Origin: Saccharothrix sp. NRRL B-16348
GTDB taxonomy: Bacteria > Actinomycetota > Actinomycetes > Mycobacteriales > Pseudonocardiaceae
DNA: 64,000 nt
NCBI RefSeq assembly: GCF_001280085.1
Contig: NZ_LGED01000169.1
Span: forward strand, 1 to 64,000
Direction: 5' to 3'
Made by a program: the position numbers and the translations under genes. Below the pieces are notes generated by a model. It was not told the DNA's origin, ran no database searches, and worked only from the letters and a program-made list of their open reading frames with translations. Positions 8,271 to 17,368 of the stretch are shown here, piece after piece. The number at the start of each line of letters is the position of its first letter. Positions within the stretch are counted from its first letter, which is position 1.

Positions 8271-10142
8271 GTGGCGGGCGTGGGGAACCTGGTCGGCGTC
8301 GCGCGCGAGCAGTTCGCGGCACGGCGGGCCATCGTTCGGCTGCTGCCCGGCGCGGGCCGCGGGCTCGTCACCGCCCTGGTCGGGGTCAACCTCCTGCTCG
8401 GGTGCCTGCCGGTGGTGTTCACGGTGGCCACCGCGATGGTGCTCGGCCGGGTGCCGGCGGCCGTCGACGCGGGGTTGGCCTCCGGCGCGTGGGAGTCGCT
8501 GGTCGCGGTGTTCGGCGTCGCGGCGGGCGCGTTCGTGGCCAGGCAGCTGATCTCCCCGGTGGAGCGGGCCATGGGGGAGCTGGTGACGCGCCGCATCGAC
8601 GGCCGGGTGTTCGACGAGCTGATGGCCGCTTCGCTGCGCAGCCCCGGCCTCGGGCCGCTGGAGGACCAGCGGGCCCTCGACGCGCTCCGAACGGCCGCGC
8701 GGGAGGTGGAGTTCGGCGTGCAGAGCCCCGGCCGGGCGGCCACCGGCCTGCTCGCGCTGATCGCGCGGTACACCGAACTGACCGGCTGCGCCGTCGCGGT
8801 GGGCGTGGTGTTCTCGTGGCCGGCCGCGGCGGCGCTGGTCTCCACCGTGCTGCTGTTCCGGCACGGCCAGCGCGGCGGGCTGCGGCGTTACGCCAGGACG
8901 CGGGCCCGGCTGGCCGCCGACCAGCGCGAGATCGACTACCTGCGCGAGCTGGCCGGCGGAGCCGCCGCGGGCAAGGAGATCCGGGTCTTCGGCCTGGCCG
9001 GCTGGCTGCGGCAACGCCTGCGCGACACCTACCTCCGCTTCCTCGAACCCCTCTGGGCCGAACGCCGCGGCATCTACCTGTGGCCGTTCGTCTGGTTCTC
9101 GATCGCCGCCCTCACGGTCTCGGGCGCGGTGTTCGCGGTGGTCGGCGCGACGGCGCGCGAGCTGACGCTCACCGGGTTCGTCCTCGTCGTGACGGCGACG
9201 CTGGGCCTGCTGCGGCTGGCCGAGCACTACCCGGAGGCGGACCTGCCGACCGCGATCGGCATGAGGGCCTACGACGCGGTGCGGCGGTTCGCCGACCACG
9301 TGGACGCCCACGACGGAGACCCCGGCCCCGTGCGGCGGCCGACCGTGCCCGAGCCAGTCGGCGTCATCCGGTTCGAGCAGGTGGGCTTCGGCTACCCCGG
9401 CCAGGAGCGCATGATCTTCGACGGGCTGGACCTGACGATCCCCGTCGGCCGCTGCACGGCGATCGTCGGCGTGAACGGCGCGGGCAAGACCACGCTCGTC
9501 AAGCTGCTCGCCCGGCTGTACGAGCCGACCGCGGGCCGGATCACGCTGGAGGGCGTCGACATCCGCGCGTTCCCGGTCGACGAGTGGCGCGCCCGGCTCA
9601 GCGTGATCTTCCAGGACTTCGTGCGGTACGAGTCGTCCGTCGCGGACAACGTCGGGCTCGGCGCCGTCGGCTTCCTCGACGACCGGGAGACGATCCGCGA
9701 GGTGGTCGACTCGGTGGGCCTCGCGGAGGCCGTGGCCCGGCTGCCCCTCGGGCTCGACACGCCGTTGGCGCGGCACCTCACCGGCGGAGCGGAGCTGTCC
9801 GGCGGCCAGTGGCAGCGCGTCGCGCTGGCGAGGGCGTTGTTCGCGCTGCGCCACGGCGCGCGGGTCGTGGTGCTGGACGAACCGACGGCGAGCCTGGACG
9901 TGCGCGCGGAGACCGGATTCTTCGAGGAGTTCACCGGCCTCGCCGAGGGCGCCACCACCCTGCTGATCTCCCACCGGTTCTCGACCGTGCGGCACGCCGA
10001 CCGCATCGTCGTGCTGGAGCACGGCCGGGTCACCGAGCAGGGCGGCCACGCGGAGCTGCTGGCCCTCGACGGGCGTTACGCGGCGCTGTTCCGGTTGCAG
10101 GCCGACCGGTTCGCGGACGCGGTCGGGGGAGCGGCGGGGTGA
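8271..10142 (+). CDS. ABC exporter half (membrane domain fused to ATPase), first of a pair
   Basis: 623 residues: about six membrane segments in residues 30-310, then an ATPase domain (about 365-610) with Walker A GVNGAGKTT, a Q-loop in IFQDFVRYE, signature LSGGQ, Walker B VVVLDEPTAS and H-loop SHRFST. It starts at GTG 8271, immediately after the glycosyltransferase stop, and its own stop overlaps the next gene (GTGA). All ATPase motifs are intact. Paired half-exporters like this usually form a heterodimer that exports a lipid, peptide or small natural product. The cargo is unknown; the neighbours suggest an acylated or glycosylated compound. Confidence 0.9.
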   Translation: MAGVGNLVGVAREQFAARRAIVRLLPGAGRGLVTALVGVNLLLGCLPVVFTVATAMVLGRVPAAVDAGLASGAWESLVAVFGVAAGAFVARQLISPVERAMGELVTRRIDGRVFDELMAASLRSPGLGPLEDQRALDALRTAAREVEFGVQSPGRAATGLLALIARYTELTGCAVAVGVVFSWPAAAALVSTVLLFRHGQRGGLRRYARTRARLAADQREIDYLRELAGGAAAGKEIRVFGLAGWLRQRLRDTYLRFLEPLWAERRGIYLWPFVWFSIAALTVSGAVFAVVGATARELTLTGFVLVVTATLGLLRLAEHYPEADLPTAIGMRAYDAVRRFADHVDAHDGDPGPVRRPTVPEPVGVIRFEQVGFGYPGQERMIFDGLDLTIPVGRCTAIVGVNGAGKTTLVKLLARLYEPTAGRITLEGVDIRAFPVDEWRARLSVIFQDFVRYESSVADNVGLGAVGFLDDRETIREVVDSVGLAEAVARLPLGLDTPLARHLTGGAELSGGQWQRVALARALFALRHGARVVVLDEPTASLDVRAETGFFEEFTGLAEGATTLLISHRFSTVRHADRIVVLEHGRVTEQGGHAELLALDGRYAALFRLQADRFADAVGGAAG

Positions 10143-11923
10143 AGGTGCTCCTGTCCGGCGCGTGGACGATGATCGCGACGGCGTGGCGGTTGAACCGGCG
10201 CAAGACCGCGCTGGCGGTGGTCCTGATGACGGCCGGCGCCGTCGCCGCGCCGCTGCTGGCCGCCGCGCTCGGGTGGATGACCCGCGAGGTGGTCGCGGGC
10301 GTCCCGGCACGAGCGGTGCTCGCCGGCGTGACCGTGGCGGTGCTGGCGGTGCTGGCGCTGGCCCTCGGGCACTTCGCCCACCTGGCCTACTACGAGCTCT
10401 CCGAGCTGGCCGAGCTGGACTTCGACGAGCGCGTGATCGAGGTGTCGAACGGCTCGGCAGGCATCGAGCACCACGAACGGGCCGAGGACGCCGACACGTG
10501 GACCGTGCTGCGGCAGGAGGGCAGGCAGTTCCGGACCGGTCTCGAAGCGCTGCTCAACGGTGTCGGCCTCGTCCTCGCCGTGGTGCTCACCGCGGTCCTG
10601 CTGGCCGTGCAGAACCCGTTGCTGCTCCTGCTCCCGGTCGCCGCCGTGCCGCCCCTGCTCGCCGGTCGCGCCGCCGAACGGGTGCTCGACCGGGCCAGGA
10701 CCGCGACCGCCGAGTCGACCAGGGCCGCGCTCAACCTGTTCCACCTGGCCACGTCCGCCCGACTGGCCGGCGAGCTGCGGGTGTCCGGGGTACAGGACGA
10801 ACTGCGGGCCAGGCACCACCGGCTGTGGGAGAAGACGACGAATGGCTTGTGGCGGGCACACCTGACCGCGACGTGGATACGCGCGGCGGGCCAGGTCGTC
10901 TTCGCGCTCGCGTACATCGCGGGCGTGCTGCTGGTGGTGCGGGACGCGATAGCCGGCCGGCGTGGCGTCGGCGACGTCGTGCTGGTGATCGTGCTCGCCG
11001 CCCAGGTCAACCAGCAGGTCGCCACGGCCGTCACGCTCTTGCAGGACCTGCAGCGGATGGCGGGCGCGTACCGGCGCCTCACCGAGGTCGCCGCGTCGGT
11101 GACCGGGGCCGATCCGGCGCCTCCCCGCCACTCGCCGCCCGTGAGGCTGCACGACGGGATCGACCTCGCCGGGGTGGCGTTCACGTACCCGGGCACCGAC
11201 GTCCCCGTGCTGCGCGAGGTCGACCTCCACCTGCCGGCCGGCGCGACGGTCGCGATCGTCGGCGAGAACGGCGCGGGCAAGTCGACCCTGGTCAAGTTGC
11301 TCTGCGGGTTCTACCGGCCGTCCGCGGGGCGGATCCTGGTCGACGGAGCGGACCTGGGCGACATGCCGGTGGACGAGTGGCGCACTCGGATCGCCGCCGG
11401 CTTCCAGGACTTCGTCCGGTACGAGTTCGCGGCGCAGCACGTGGTCGGCCTCGGCGACGTGCCCCGGCTGTCGTCGGAACCGGCCGTCCGCGCGGCGTTG
11501 GAGCGCGCCAACGCCACCGGGGTGCTGGACGACCTGCCCGACGGCCTGCGCACCCGGCTGGGCAAGAGCTACGCCGACGGCGCGGAGCTGTCCGGCGGCC
11601 AGTGGCAGAAGCTGGCGCTGGGCCGGGCCATGATGCGGGAGTCCCCGCTGCTCCTCGTCCTGGACGAGCCGACGTCGGCGTTGGACCCGGAGGCCGAGCA
11701 CGTCCTGTTCCAGCGCTACGCCGACCACGCGAAACGGGTCGCCCACAGGACCGGCGGCATCACCGTCTTCGTGTCCCACCGGTTCTCCACGGTCCGCTCG
11801 GCCGACCTGATCATCGTGGTCGGCGACGGCCGGGTGGTGGAGACGGGCGACCACGCCACGCTCACCGCACGCGGGGGCCTGTACGCGGAGTTGTTCGCGC
11901 TCCAGGCGAAGGCGTACGGCTGA
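10139..11923 (+). CDS. ABC exporter half (membrane domain fused to ATPase), second of a pair
   Basis: 594 residues from the GTG at 10139, which overlaps the TGA of the first half-exporter. The membrane domain spans about residues 15-300. The ATPase has Walker A GENGAGKST, a Q-loop in GFQDFVRYE, signature LSGGQ, Walker B LLVLDEPTSALD and H-loop SHRFST. The two ATPases share the same unusual Q-loop wording (FQDFVRYE), so the pair probably arose by duplication and acts as a heterodimer. After this gene there is a 219-bp gap before the condensation-domain gene, enough for a second promoter. Confidence 0.9.
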   Translation: MKVLLSGAWTMIATAWRLNRRKTALAVVLMTAGAVAAPLLAAALGWMTREVVAGVPARAVLAGVTVAVLAVLALALGHFAHLAYYELSELAELDFDERVIEVSNGSAGIEHHERAEDADTWTVLRQEGRQFRTGLEALLNGVGLVLAVVLTAVLLAVQNPLLLLLPVAAVPPLLAGRAAERVLDRARTATAESTRAALNLFHLATSARLAGELRVSGVQDELRARHHRLWEKTTNGLWRAHLTATWIRAAGQVVFALAYIAGVLLVVRDAIAGRRGVGDVVLVIVLAAQVNQQVATAVTLLQDLQRMAGAYRRLTEVAASVTGADPAPPRHSPPVRLHDGIDLAGVAFTYPGTDVPVLREVDLHLPAGATVAIVGENGAGKSTLVKLLCGFYRPSAGRILVDGADLGDMPVDEWRTRIAAGFQDFVRYEFAAQHVVGLGDVPRLSSEPAVRAALERANATGVLDDLPDGLRTRLGKSYADGAELSGGQWQKLALGRAMMRESPLLLVLDEPTSALDPEAEHVLFQRYADHAKRVAHRTGGITVFVSHRFSTVRSADLIIVVGDGRVVETGDHATLTARGGLYAELFALQAKAYG

Positions 11924-12142
11924 GCGGTGACCGACCGGATGAACTCGCACCGGTACAACGACCGCTGCGGCACGTGACGGCGAAGTCGTCGGCCGGACCC
12001 ACCGTCCTCAAGCGACGGTGACCGTCCGTGATCACTCGGAAGTGCGGGCCAGTCACGCTCGCGGGGGATCGACGCCCGTAACACCACGGTGAAAGCTGTG
12101 CCCTTCACCAGCCACCAAAGGGAGCTGATCAAGGGCATGCTG

Positions 12143-13567
12143 ATGGCGACGCTCTCTGAGTACCGCGTACGTCCAGGTCGGCTCAGGGAGTGGTCCCTGG
12201 ATGCGGCGTCCTTTCAGGAGGCGGCGAGGTCGGTCGAGCACGGCACGCCTCTGTCGTACAACCAGGAATGGCACCTGAAGTACGTCTCCGCGCTCGCCGG
12301 CCGCGGAGACGTCCTTCCACTGTGGATGGGCTTCCGGTTCGAGCTGGCCGGGCCGTTGGACGTCGAGGCGTTCCGCGAGACGCTGCGGGCGTGGGCCGAG
12401 CGGCACGAGACGTTGCGCAGCGGGTTCCGCGTGGCGAGCGCCGGGACGGAGCGGTTCACCGTCGACCCGGACGCGGTGTCCGTGCGGGACGTCGTCGTGG
12501 GCGACTTCGCGAGCGGTGACGACCTCGCCGGTTGTCTCCAGGATCGGCTCGACGACGCGACGGGCGCGTTCCGCTGGCCCAGCTACGTGGTGGAGACGGT
12601 GGAGCGCGCGGACTCCACGACGGTGATCGTGGGGCTGGACCACGCGCACACCGACGGGTTCTCCGTCATGACCGCCGTCGGCGAGTGGCAGGAGCTGTAC
12701 GCCGCCGTGGTCGCGGAGCGCCCGGTCGAGCACCAGGACGTCGGCAGCTACGTGGACTTCGGCGTGGCCGAGCGGGCCGCCGCCGAGCTGGTCGACGCCG
12801 ACCACCCGGCCGTCGGGCACTGGGGTCGGTTCCTCGCGGCCGGCGGCGAGCGGCTGCAGCGGTTCCCGCTCGACCTCGGCGTGGCGGACGGAGCCGTGCT
12901 GCCGCACGCGAAGCAGGACGTGCGGCTGCTGGACGCGTCCGAGGCCGACGCGGTCGAGGACGCCTGCCGCGACGTGGGCGGCGGGTTCCTCGCCGGTCTG
13001 CTCACCGCCTTGGCGGTCGTCACCCACGAGATCACGGGCGAGCCGGTCTACCGGACCGTGATGCCGGCGACGACCCGCACCGGTCGGGAGTGGCTGCGGT
13101 CGATGGGCTGGTACATCGGCGTGGGCCCGATCGAGTTCGACGTGGGCGCGGCGGACAGCTTCCTCGGCGTGGTGCCGGGCGCGCACCGGGCCGCGAGGAC
13201 CGCGCTGCGCCTGAGCCGCGTGCCGATCGCGAAGGTCGCGGAAGTCCTCGGGATCGACCGCGAGCTGGAGCGCCGGATGCCCGAGGTGTTCCCGTTCGTG
13301 TCGTTCGCCGACATGCGCGCGGTACCGGGTTTCCAGCGGTGGTCCGAATGGGACGCCCGGCCCCTGGTCCGGATCGGGACCAGCGGCAGCAAGGTGAACA
13401 TCTGGACCCATCGGACGTACGAGGGGTTGTGGCTGACGGCGCGCTATCCCGACACCGAGGCGGCCGGCGCGAGCGTCGCCTGCTACCTCGACCGGGTGCG
13501 GGACGTGCTCCACAGCGTGGTGAAGACCGGTGACTACCTGATGAGGACAGAGGGAGAGACGGTATGA
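12143..13567 (+). CDS. Free-standing condensation-domain (PapA/NRPS C-like) acyltransferase
   Basis: 474 residues from ATG 12143, chosen because AAGGG ends 7 bp before it; in-frame GTG at 12089 and ATG at 12137 are alternatives. The fold is that of the CoA-dependent acyltransferase/condensation superfamily: an N-terminal PLSYNQEWHL opening, the active-site motif as DHAHTDG (canonical HHxxxDG, so the catalytic second His and the DG are kept and the first His is Asp), and the second half with FVSFADMR. Such enzymes join an acyl or aminoacyl group carried on a carrier protein to an amine or alcohol. Its stop overlaps the ACP start (ATGA), so the ACP is its likely partner. Confidence 0.85.
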   Translation: MATLSEYRVRPGRLREWSLDAASFQEAARSVEHGTPLSYNQEWHLKYVSALAGRGDVLPLWMGFRFELAGPLDVEAFRETLRAWAERHETLRSGFRVASAGTERFTVDPDAVSVRDVVVGDFASGDDLAGCLQDRLDDATGAFRWPSYVVETVERADSTTVIVGLDHAHTDGFSVMTAVGEWQELYAAVVAERPVEHQDVGSYVDFGVAERAAAELVDADHPAVGHWGRFLAAGGERLQRFPLDLGVADGAVLPHAKQDVRLLDASEADAVEDACRDVGGGFLAGLLTALAVVTHEITGEPVYRTVMPATTRTGREWLRSMGWYIGVGPIEFDVGAADSFLGVVPGAHRAARTALRLSRVPIAKVAEVLGIDRELERRMPEVFPFVSFADMRAVPGFQRWSEWDARPLVRIGTSGSKVNIWTHRTYEGLWLTARYPDTEAAGASVACYLDRVRDVLHSVVKTGDYLMRTEGETV

Positions 13568-13821
13568 GTTCCGCCAAGGCGGTCGTGGGTTCCATCCTGA
13601 CGGGCGAGTTCAGGATTCGCCCCGAGGACATGAAACCCGGCGCGACGCTGGCCGACCTGAACATCGACTCGCTGACCGTGGTCGAGCTGATCGAGGCGGT
13701 GGGCCAGGAACTCGGCGTCCGGATCAGCGAGCACGAGGTCACCCAGTGGCACACGATCCCGGACTTGGTGGCCACGGTGGAGGCGAAGCTCGCGCAGCGG
13801 TCCGCGGAACCCGGCCGGTGA
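13564..13821 (+). CDS. Acyl/peptidyl carrier protein
   Basis: 85 residues, the usual length of a discrete carrier protein. The phosphopantetheine attachment serine is in LNIDSLTVVELIEAVGQELG near residue 37, in the canonical DSL context. The ATG overlaps the stop of the condensation-domain gene, implying coupled translation in near equal amounts. It would carry the substrate as a thioester for that enzyme. No adenylation domain, ketosynthase or phosphopantetheinyl transferase is in the window, so loading must be done by something encoded elsewhere. Confidence 0.92.
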   Translation: MSSAKAVVGSILTGEFRIRPEDMKPGATLADLNIDSLTVVELIEAVGQELGVRISEHEVTQWHTIPDLVATVEAKLAQRSAEPGR

Positions 13822-13959
13822 CGTCGAACCACGCCCGAGGGCGGCGTCAACCGGTGACGTAGGCCGGTGCACCTGCCCGGCGTCGATTTCCCCGCGGGCA
13901 TTGACCGCCACGTTTCGAATTCCCATTCCGTCGTATTGCGGTCATTGTGTCCGACTGGA

Positions 13960-13998
13960 CCTGAAACCACCCTGAAGTTCCCTGAAGGCGATTTCAGG
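13960..13998. promoter_or_regulatory. CCTGAA direct repeats, candidate OmpR-type response-regulator operator
   Basis: CCTGAA occurs at 13960, 13971 and 13981 (spacing 11 and 10 bp, one helical turn) and in inverted form as TTCAGG at 13993-13998. The array lies 35 bp ahead of the response-regulator start. Head-to-tail half-sites one turn apart are the classic binding pattern of OmpR/PhoB regulators, so autoregulation is likely. Confidence 0.6.
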
Positions 13999-14032
13999 AC
14001 AACCCCGTCGGCGGTGCGGCATAGTTGCCGGC

Positions 14033-14719
14033 ATGCGGGTTCTGGTGGTGGAGGACGATCGGCGCATGGCCGGTCTGCTCGTGCGTGGACTGACCGCGGA
14101 GAATTTCGTCGTCGACGTGGAGCACGACGGTCGGGACGGGTTGTGGCGGGCGACCGAACACGCGTATGACGTGATCGTGCTGGACGTGATGCTGCCGGGT
14201 TTGAACGGCTATCGGGTGTGCGCGCAATTGCGGTCCGCGGGGAATTGGACGCCGATCCTGATGCTCACCGCCAAGGACGGCGAGCTGGACGAGACCGAAG
14301 GGCTGGACACCGGCGCGGACGACTACCTCACCAAGCCGTTCTCCTACCTGGTGCTGGTGGCCCGGTTGCGGGCGTTGGCGCGGCGGGGCGGCACGCCGCG
14401 GCCCGCGGTGCTGCGGCTGGGTGACCTGGAGCTGGACCCGGCCGCCCGGACCTGCCGCCGCGGTGACACGCCGATCGGCCTCACCGTCAAGGAGTTCGCG
14501 GTGCTGGAGTTCCTGCTGCGCCGCCGTGACCAGGTGGTGACGAAGGCCGAGATCATCGCCGGCGTGTGGGACGAGGCCCGCGACCCCGAGCCGAACCTGG
14601 TCGAGGTCTACGTCAGCGCGCTGCGCCGCAAGATCGACGCCCCGTTCCGCCGGCACACCATCACCACCGTCCGCGGCCTCGGGTACCGCGTGGACGGTCG
14701 CGAAGGGACGTCCACGTGA
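14033..14719 (+). CDS. OmpR/PhoB-family response regulator
   Basis: 228 residues. The receiver domain has acidic EDD at 7-9, the phosphoacceptor D51 (VIVLDVMLPG), T79 region (LMLTAKDGE) and K101 (YLTKPFS). The C-terminal winged helix (about 130-225) ends in TITTVRGLGYRV. The kinase gene starts inside its stop codon (GTGA), so they are translationally coupled. The CCTGAA repeats just upstream suggest it controls its own operon; whether it also controls the ACP cassette 210 bp upstream is open. Confidence 0.93.
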   Translation: MRVLVVEDDRRMAGLLVRGLTAENFVVDVEHDGRDGLWRATEHAYDVIVLDVMLPGLNGYRVCAQLRSAGNWTPILMLTAKDGELDETEGLDTGADDYLTKPFSYLVLVARLRALARRGGTPRPAVLRLGDLELDPAARTCRRGDTPIGLTVKEFAVLEFLLRRRDQVVTKAEIIAGVWDEARDPEPNLVEVYVSALRRKIDAPFRRHTITTVRGLGYRVDGREGTST

Positions 14720-16191
14720 ACCGCCGTTCGCTGCGCACGCGGATCACCCTGATCGCCACCGCGGTGGTCGCCGTGCCGGTGGTCGCGGTGGCGGCGCTCG
14801 CCGCCGTCTCCCTCAAGGACCAGGCCATGGCCTTGGAGGCCGCGCCGTCCCGGGTCACGGTCATGTGCGTCGGCGCGTTCTCCGAACCGAACGGCGCGAC
14901 GAAGGAACCCGGGCAGGTTCGGCGGGAACCGGTCCACCACCGGCAGTGCGTCGATGACGTCAGCCGGGTGGAAATGGGTCCGCTGAAGGTCCGGGACCTC
15001 ACCACGGGCGCCATCACGGAGTCGAACGGGACCATCTACCTCAGCGCGACCTACAGCGATGTCGTGTCCATACCGCAGTTGTCGTTGTGGCCCTTCACGG
15101 ATCCCTACGCCATCAGTCACGTGAAAGTGCTGGCTTCGGACGGCGCGCTCGGCCCGATGCCGCTGCCGGACACCATCGAGCGCGTCGACCCCAAGGCCCT
15201 CGACGACGTGAGAACGGACATGCCACCCGAGACCAGGGAGTTGCGGGAACGGCTCGCGCAGACTCAGCGGTCCCTCAACGCCCGGGTGCTCCAACTGGTG
15301 GGCGGCGCGCTGCTGTTGATCGCGTTGTTCGCCGTGGTGGTGTGGGTGGCGACGGGTCGGGTGTTGCGGCCCGTGGTGGCGATCCGCCGCGAGATGGCCG
15401 ACATCACCGAGCACGACCTGAGCCGCCGCGTGCCGGTGCCCCGCGGTCGGCACGAGATCGCCGAGCTGGCCACCGCGGTCAACGCCACGCTGGACCGGTT
15501 GGAGGTCGCCGTGGAGGACAACCGGCGCTTCGTCGCCGACGCCTCCCACGAACTGCGCAGCCCCATCGCGGCACTGCGCGCCGAGCTGGAGATCGCCACC
15601 GCGCACCCCGGCCTGACCGACTGGCCCGCCGTCGTCGACGCCGCGCTGGCCGACACCCACCGCCTGCAACACCTGGCCACCGACCTGCTCCTGCTCGCCC
15701 GCCTCGACCACACCACGACCGAGGGCGACGCCGTCGTCGACGTCACCGCGCTCGTCCGCGACCACACGGCAGACCGCCGCACCGGGCACGCGCTGACCGT
15801 CGACCTGCCCGACCGGCCTGCTCCGGTGCGCGGCCGGCGCGCCCTGCTCGACCGCCTGCTGGGCAACCTGCTCGACAACGCCGAACTCCACGCCGCCACC
15901 GGGATCACCGTCCGCCTGACCACCACGGCGCACCACGTGATCCTCGAAGTGCTCGACGACGGACCCGGCATCCCACCCGAAGACCGCGACCGCGTCTTCG
16001 ACCGCTTCACCCGCCTCGACCGCGCCCGCACCCGCGACACGGGCGGCACCGGGCTCGGCCTGGCCATCGCCCGCCGCATCGCCACCACCCACGCGGGCAC
16101 CCTCGATGCCGCCGACCCGGACACGGGCGGGGCACGGCTCGTGGCCACCCTGCCGCTGGCGACCGGCGCGGGTCACCCGGCCAGTCCGTGA
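14716..16191 (+). CDS. Membrane sensor histidine kinase
   Basis: 491 residues. Two membrane segments (about 12-32 and 193-215) bracket an extracytoplasmic sensor of about 160 residues that holds two cysteines (CVGAFSEPNG and HHRQCVDDV), possibly disulfide-bonded. HAMP follows (VLRPVVAIRREMADI), then HisKA with the phosphorylated His in DASHELRSP (about 279), and HATPase with N (LLDNAELH), DDGPGIP and GGTGLGLAIARR boxes. It is the partner of the overlapping response regulator. The signal is unknown; the family near it often senses envelope stress or antibiotics. The 3' end is 67 bp from a convergent SDR gene. Confidence 0.92.
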   Translation: MNRRSLRTRITLIATAVVAVPVVAVAALAAVSLKDQAMALEAAPSRVTVMCVGAFSEPNGATKEPGQVRREPVHHRQCVDDVSRVEMGPLKVRDLTTGAITESNGTIYLSATYSDVVSIPQLSLWPFTDPYAISHVKVLASDGALGPMPLPDTIERVDPKALDDVRTDMPPETRELRERLAQTQRSLNARVLQLVGGALLLIALFAVVVWVATGRVLRPVVAIRREMADITEHDLSRRVPVPRGRHEIAELATAVNATLDRLEVAVEDNRRFVADASHELRSPIAALRAELEIATAHPGLTDWPAVVDAALADTHRLQHLATDLLLLARLDHTTTEGDAVVDVTALVRDHTADRRTGHALTVDLPDRPAPVRGRRALLDRLLGNLLDNAELHAATGITVRLTTTAHHVILEVLDDGPGIPPEDRDRVFDRFTRLDRARTRDTGGTGLGLAIARRIATTHAGTLDAADPDTGGARLVATLPLATGAGHPASP

Positions 16192-16258
16192 CGGCTCAGG
16201 CGCACGGCAGGCCGTAATCCAGGCTGGCCGATCACGGCCGACGGGTGGCTTGGAGTGG

Positions 16259-17122
16259 TCAGGCCGAAGGTGCGCCGGCGGTTCGGCCGAGGTCGCCGTG
16301 CGCCTCGGCCGAGAGGTCCTGCCAGTCGGCCCACGTCTGGAGCCGGTCGGCGTAGACCTGCCGGATCATGGGGTAGAAGCCCTGGCCGAAGAGCACCCGC
16401 AGGGGCGGGTTGTCGGCGTCGACGAGCTTGAGCAGCGCCTGAGCGGCGGCGGCCGGGTCGCCGGCGGGCTGCTTCGTCATCACACCGGCGAGCCGGCGGC
16501 GGAGACCGTCGTAGACCGGGCTGGTCTCGGCCATGTGGCCGTTGGCGAACGGGTCGGGGTTCTTGCCGTCCCTGGTGGCGAAGCCGCCCGGCTCGACCAC
16601 GGTCACCTTGATGCCGAACTCGGCGACCTCCTGGGCGAGGGAGTCGTTCAGGGCTTCGACGGCCCACTTGGACACGTGGTACGCGCCGCCGAGGGGCATC
16701 GCGACGAGCCCGGCCGCCGACGACAGCTGGACGATGTGCCCCGAGCCCTGCTCGCGCAGGTAGGGCAGGGCGGCCTGGACGACCCACAGCGCGCCGAACA
16801 GGTTGGTCTCCAGCTGGTCGCGCAGGTCCCGCTCGGTCAGCTCCTCGATCGCGCCGATCTGCGCGTAGCCCGCGTTGTTCACGACGACGTCGAGGCGGCC
16901 GAAGTGCCCGGCCGCCCGCTGCACGCCCTCGAAGACGGCGGCCTTGTCGGTCACATCCACCTCGAGCGGGAGCACCGCGTCGCCGTAGGTCGCGACCAGG
17001 TCGTCCAGGCTCCCGGCGTGCCGGGCCGTCGAGGCCACCTCGTCGCCGCGGGACAGGGCGGCCTCGACGAAACTGCGGCCGAGGCCGCGCGACGAACCGG
17101 TGACGAACCAGATCTTGCCCAT
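16259..17122 (-). CDS. Short-chain dehydrogenase/reductase (classical SDR)
   Basis: 287 residues from ATG 17122. It shows the NAD(P)-binding motif TGSSRGLGR, the NNAG motif (VVNNAGYAQIG), the catalytic Ser (LSSAAGLVA) and the YHVSK catalytic Tyr/Lys. The pattern resembles oxidoreductases that commonly reduce small carbonyls and prefer NADP, but the substrate cannot be read. It is a single gene, convergent with the kinase. Its upstream region (17123-17368) separates it from a divergent small gene and shows no clear promoter to me. Confidence 0.88.
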   Translation of the reverse strand: MGKIWFVTGSSRGLGRSFVEAALSRGDEVASTARHAGSLDDLVATYGDAVLPLEVDVTDKAAVFEGVQRAAGHFGRLDVVVNNAGYAQIGAIEELTERDLRDQLETNLFGALWVVQAALPYLREQGSGHIVQLSSAAGLVAMPLGGAYHVSKWAVEALNDSLAQEVAEFGIKVTVVEPGGFATRDGKNPDPFANGHMAETSPVYDGLRRRLAGVMTKQPAGDPAAAAQALLKLVDADNPPLRVLFGQGFYPMIRQVYADRLQTWADWQDLSAEAHGDLGRTAGAPSA

Positions 17123-17368
17123 GATGTCGTTCCGTTCTGCTGTCGTGGACTGTCGGGCACCAGGCACCGCTGACCGGACTCCTGTGACAGCTCTTCGACG
17201 TGACGCGCGCCATAAGCCGCCGGGCGTCCGACCTCGCGAGCACCGCGACGGCTGCCGCACGTGCGGGCAGGGGAGAGGTCCGGGCGGGCACATGCTTGCC
17301 GGATCGGTCCCCGGACGCGGGGTGCTGTGCTCCGCTTGAACGAGACCTTCGGAGCAAGGAGGCGGACC

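Noticed and set aside
8007..10310. Open frame of 767 codons on the minus strand
   Set aside because: It lies opposite the two ABC genes, which have full motif sets. The antisense product is His/Gly/Arg-rich low complexity, as expected for shadows in GC-rich DNA.
11928..11978. 16-codon frame after the second ABC gene (MNSHRYNDRCGT-like), considered as a mini-precursor
   Set aside because: Too short to judge, no ribosome site, and it overlaps the likely leader of the condensation gene.
16226..16239. GGCCG-N4-CGGCC hairpin between the kinase and the SDR
   Set aside because: A 5-bp stem is too weak in DNA of this composition to call a terminator.
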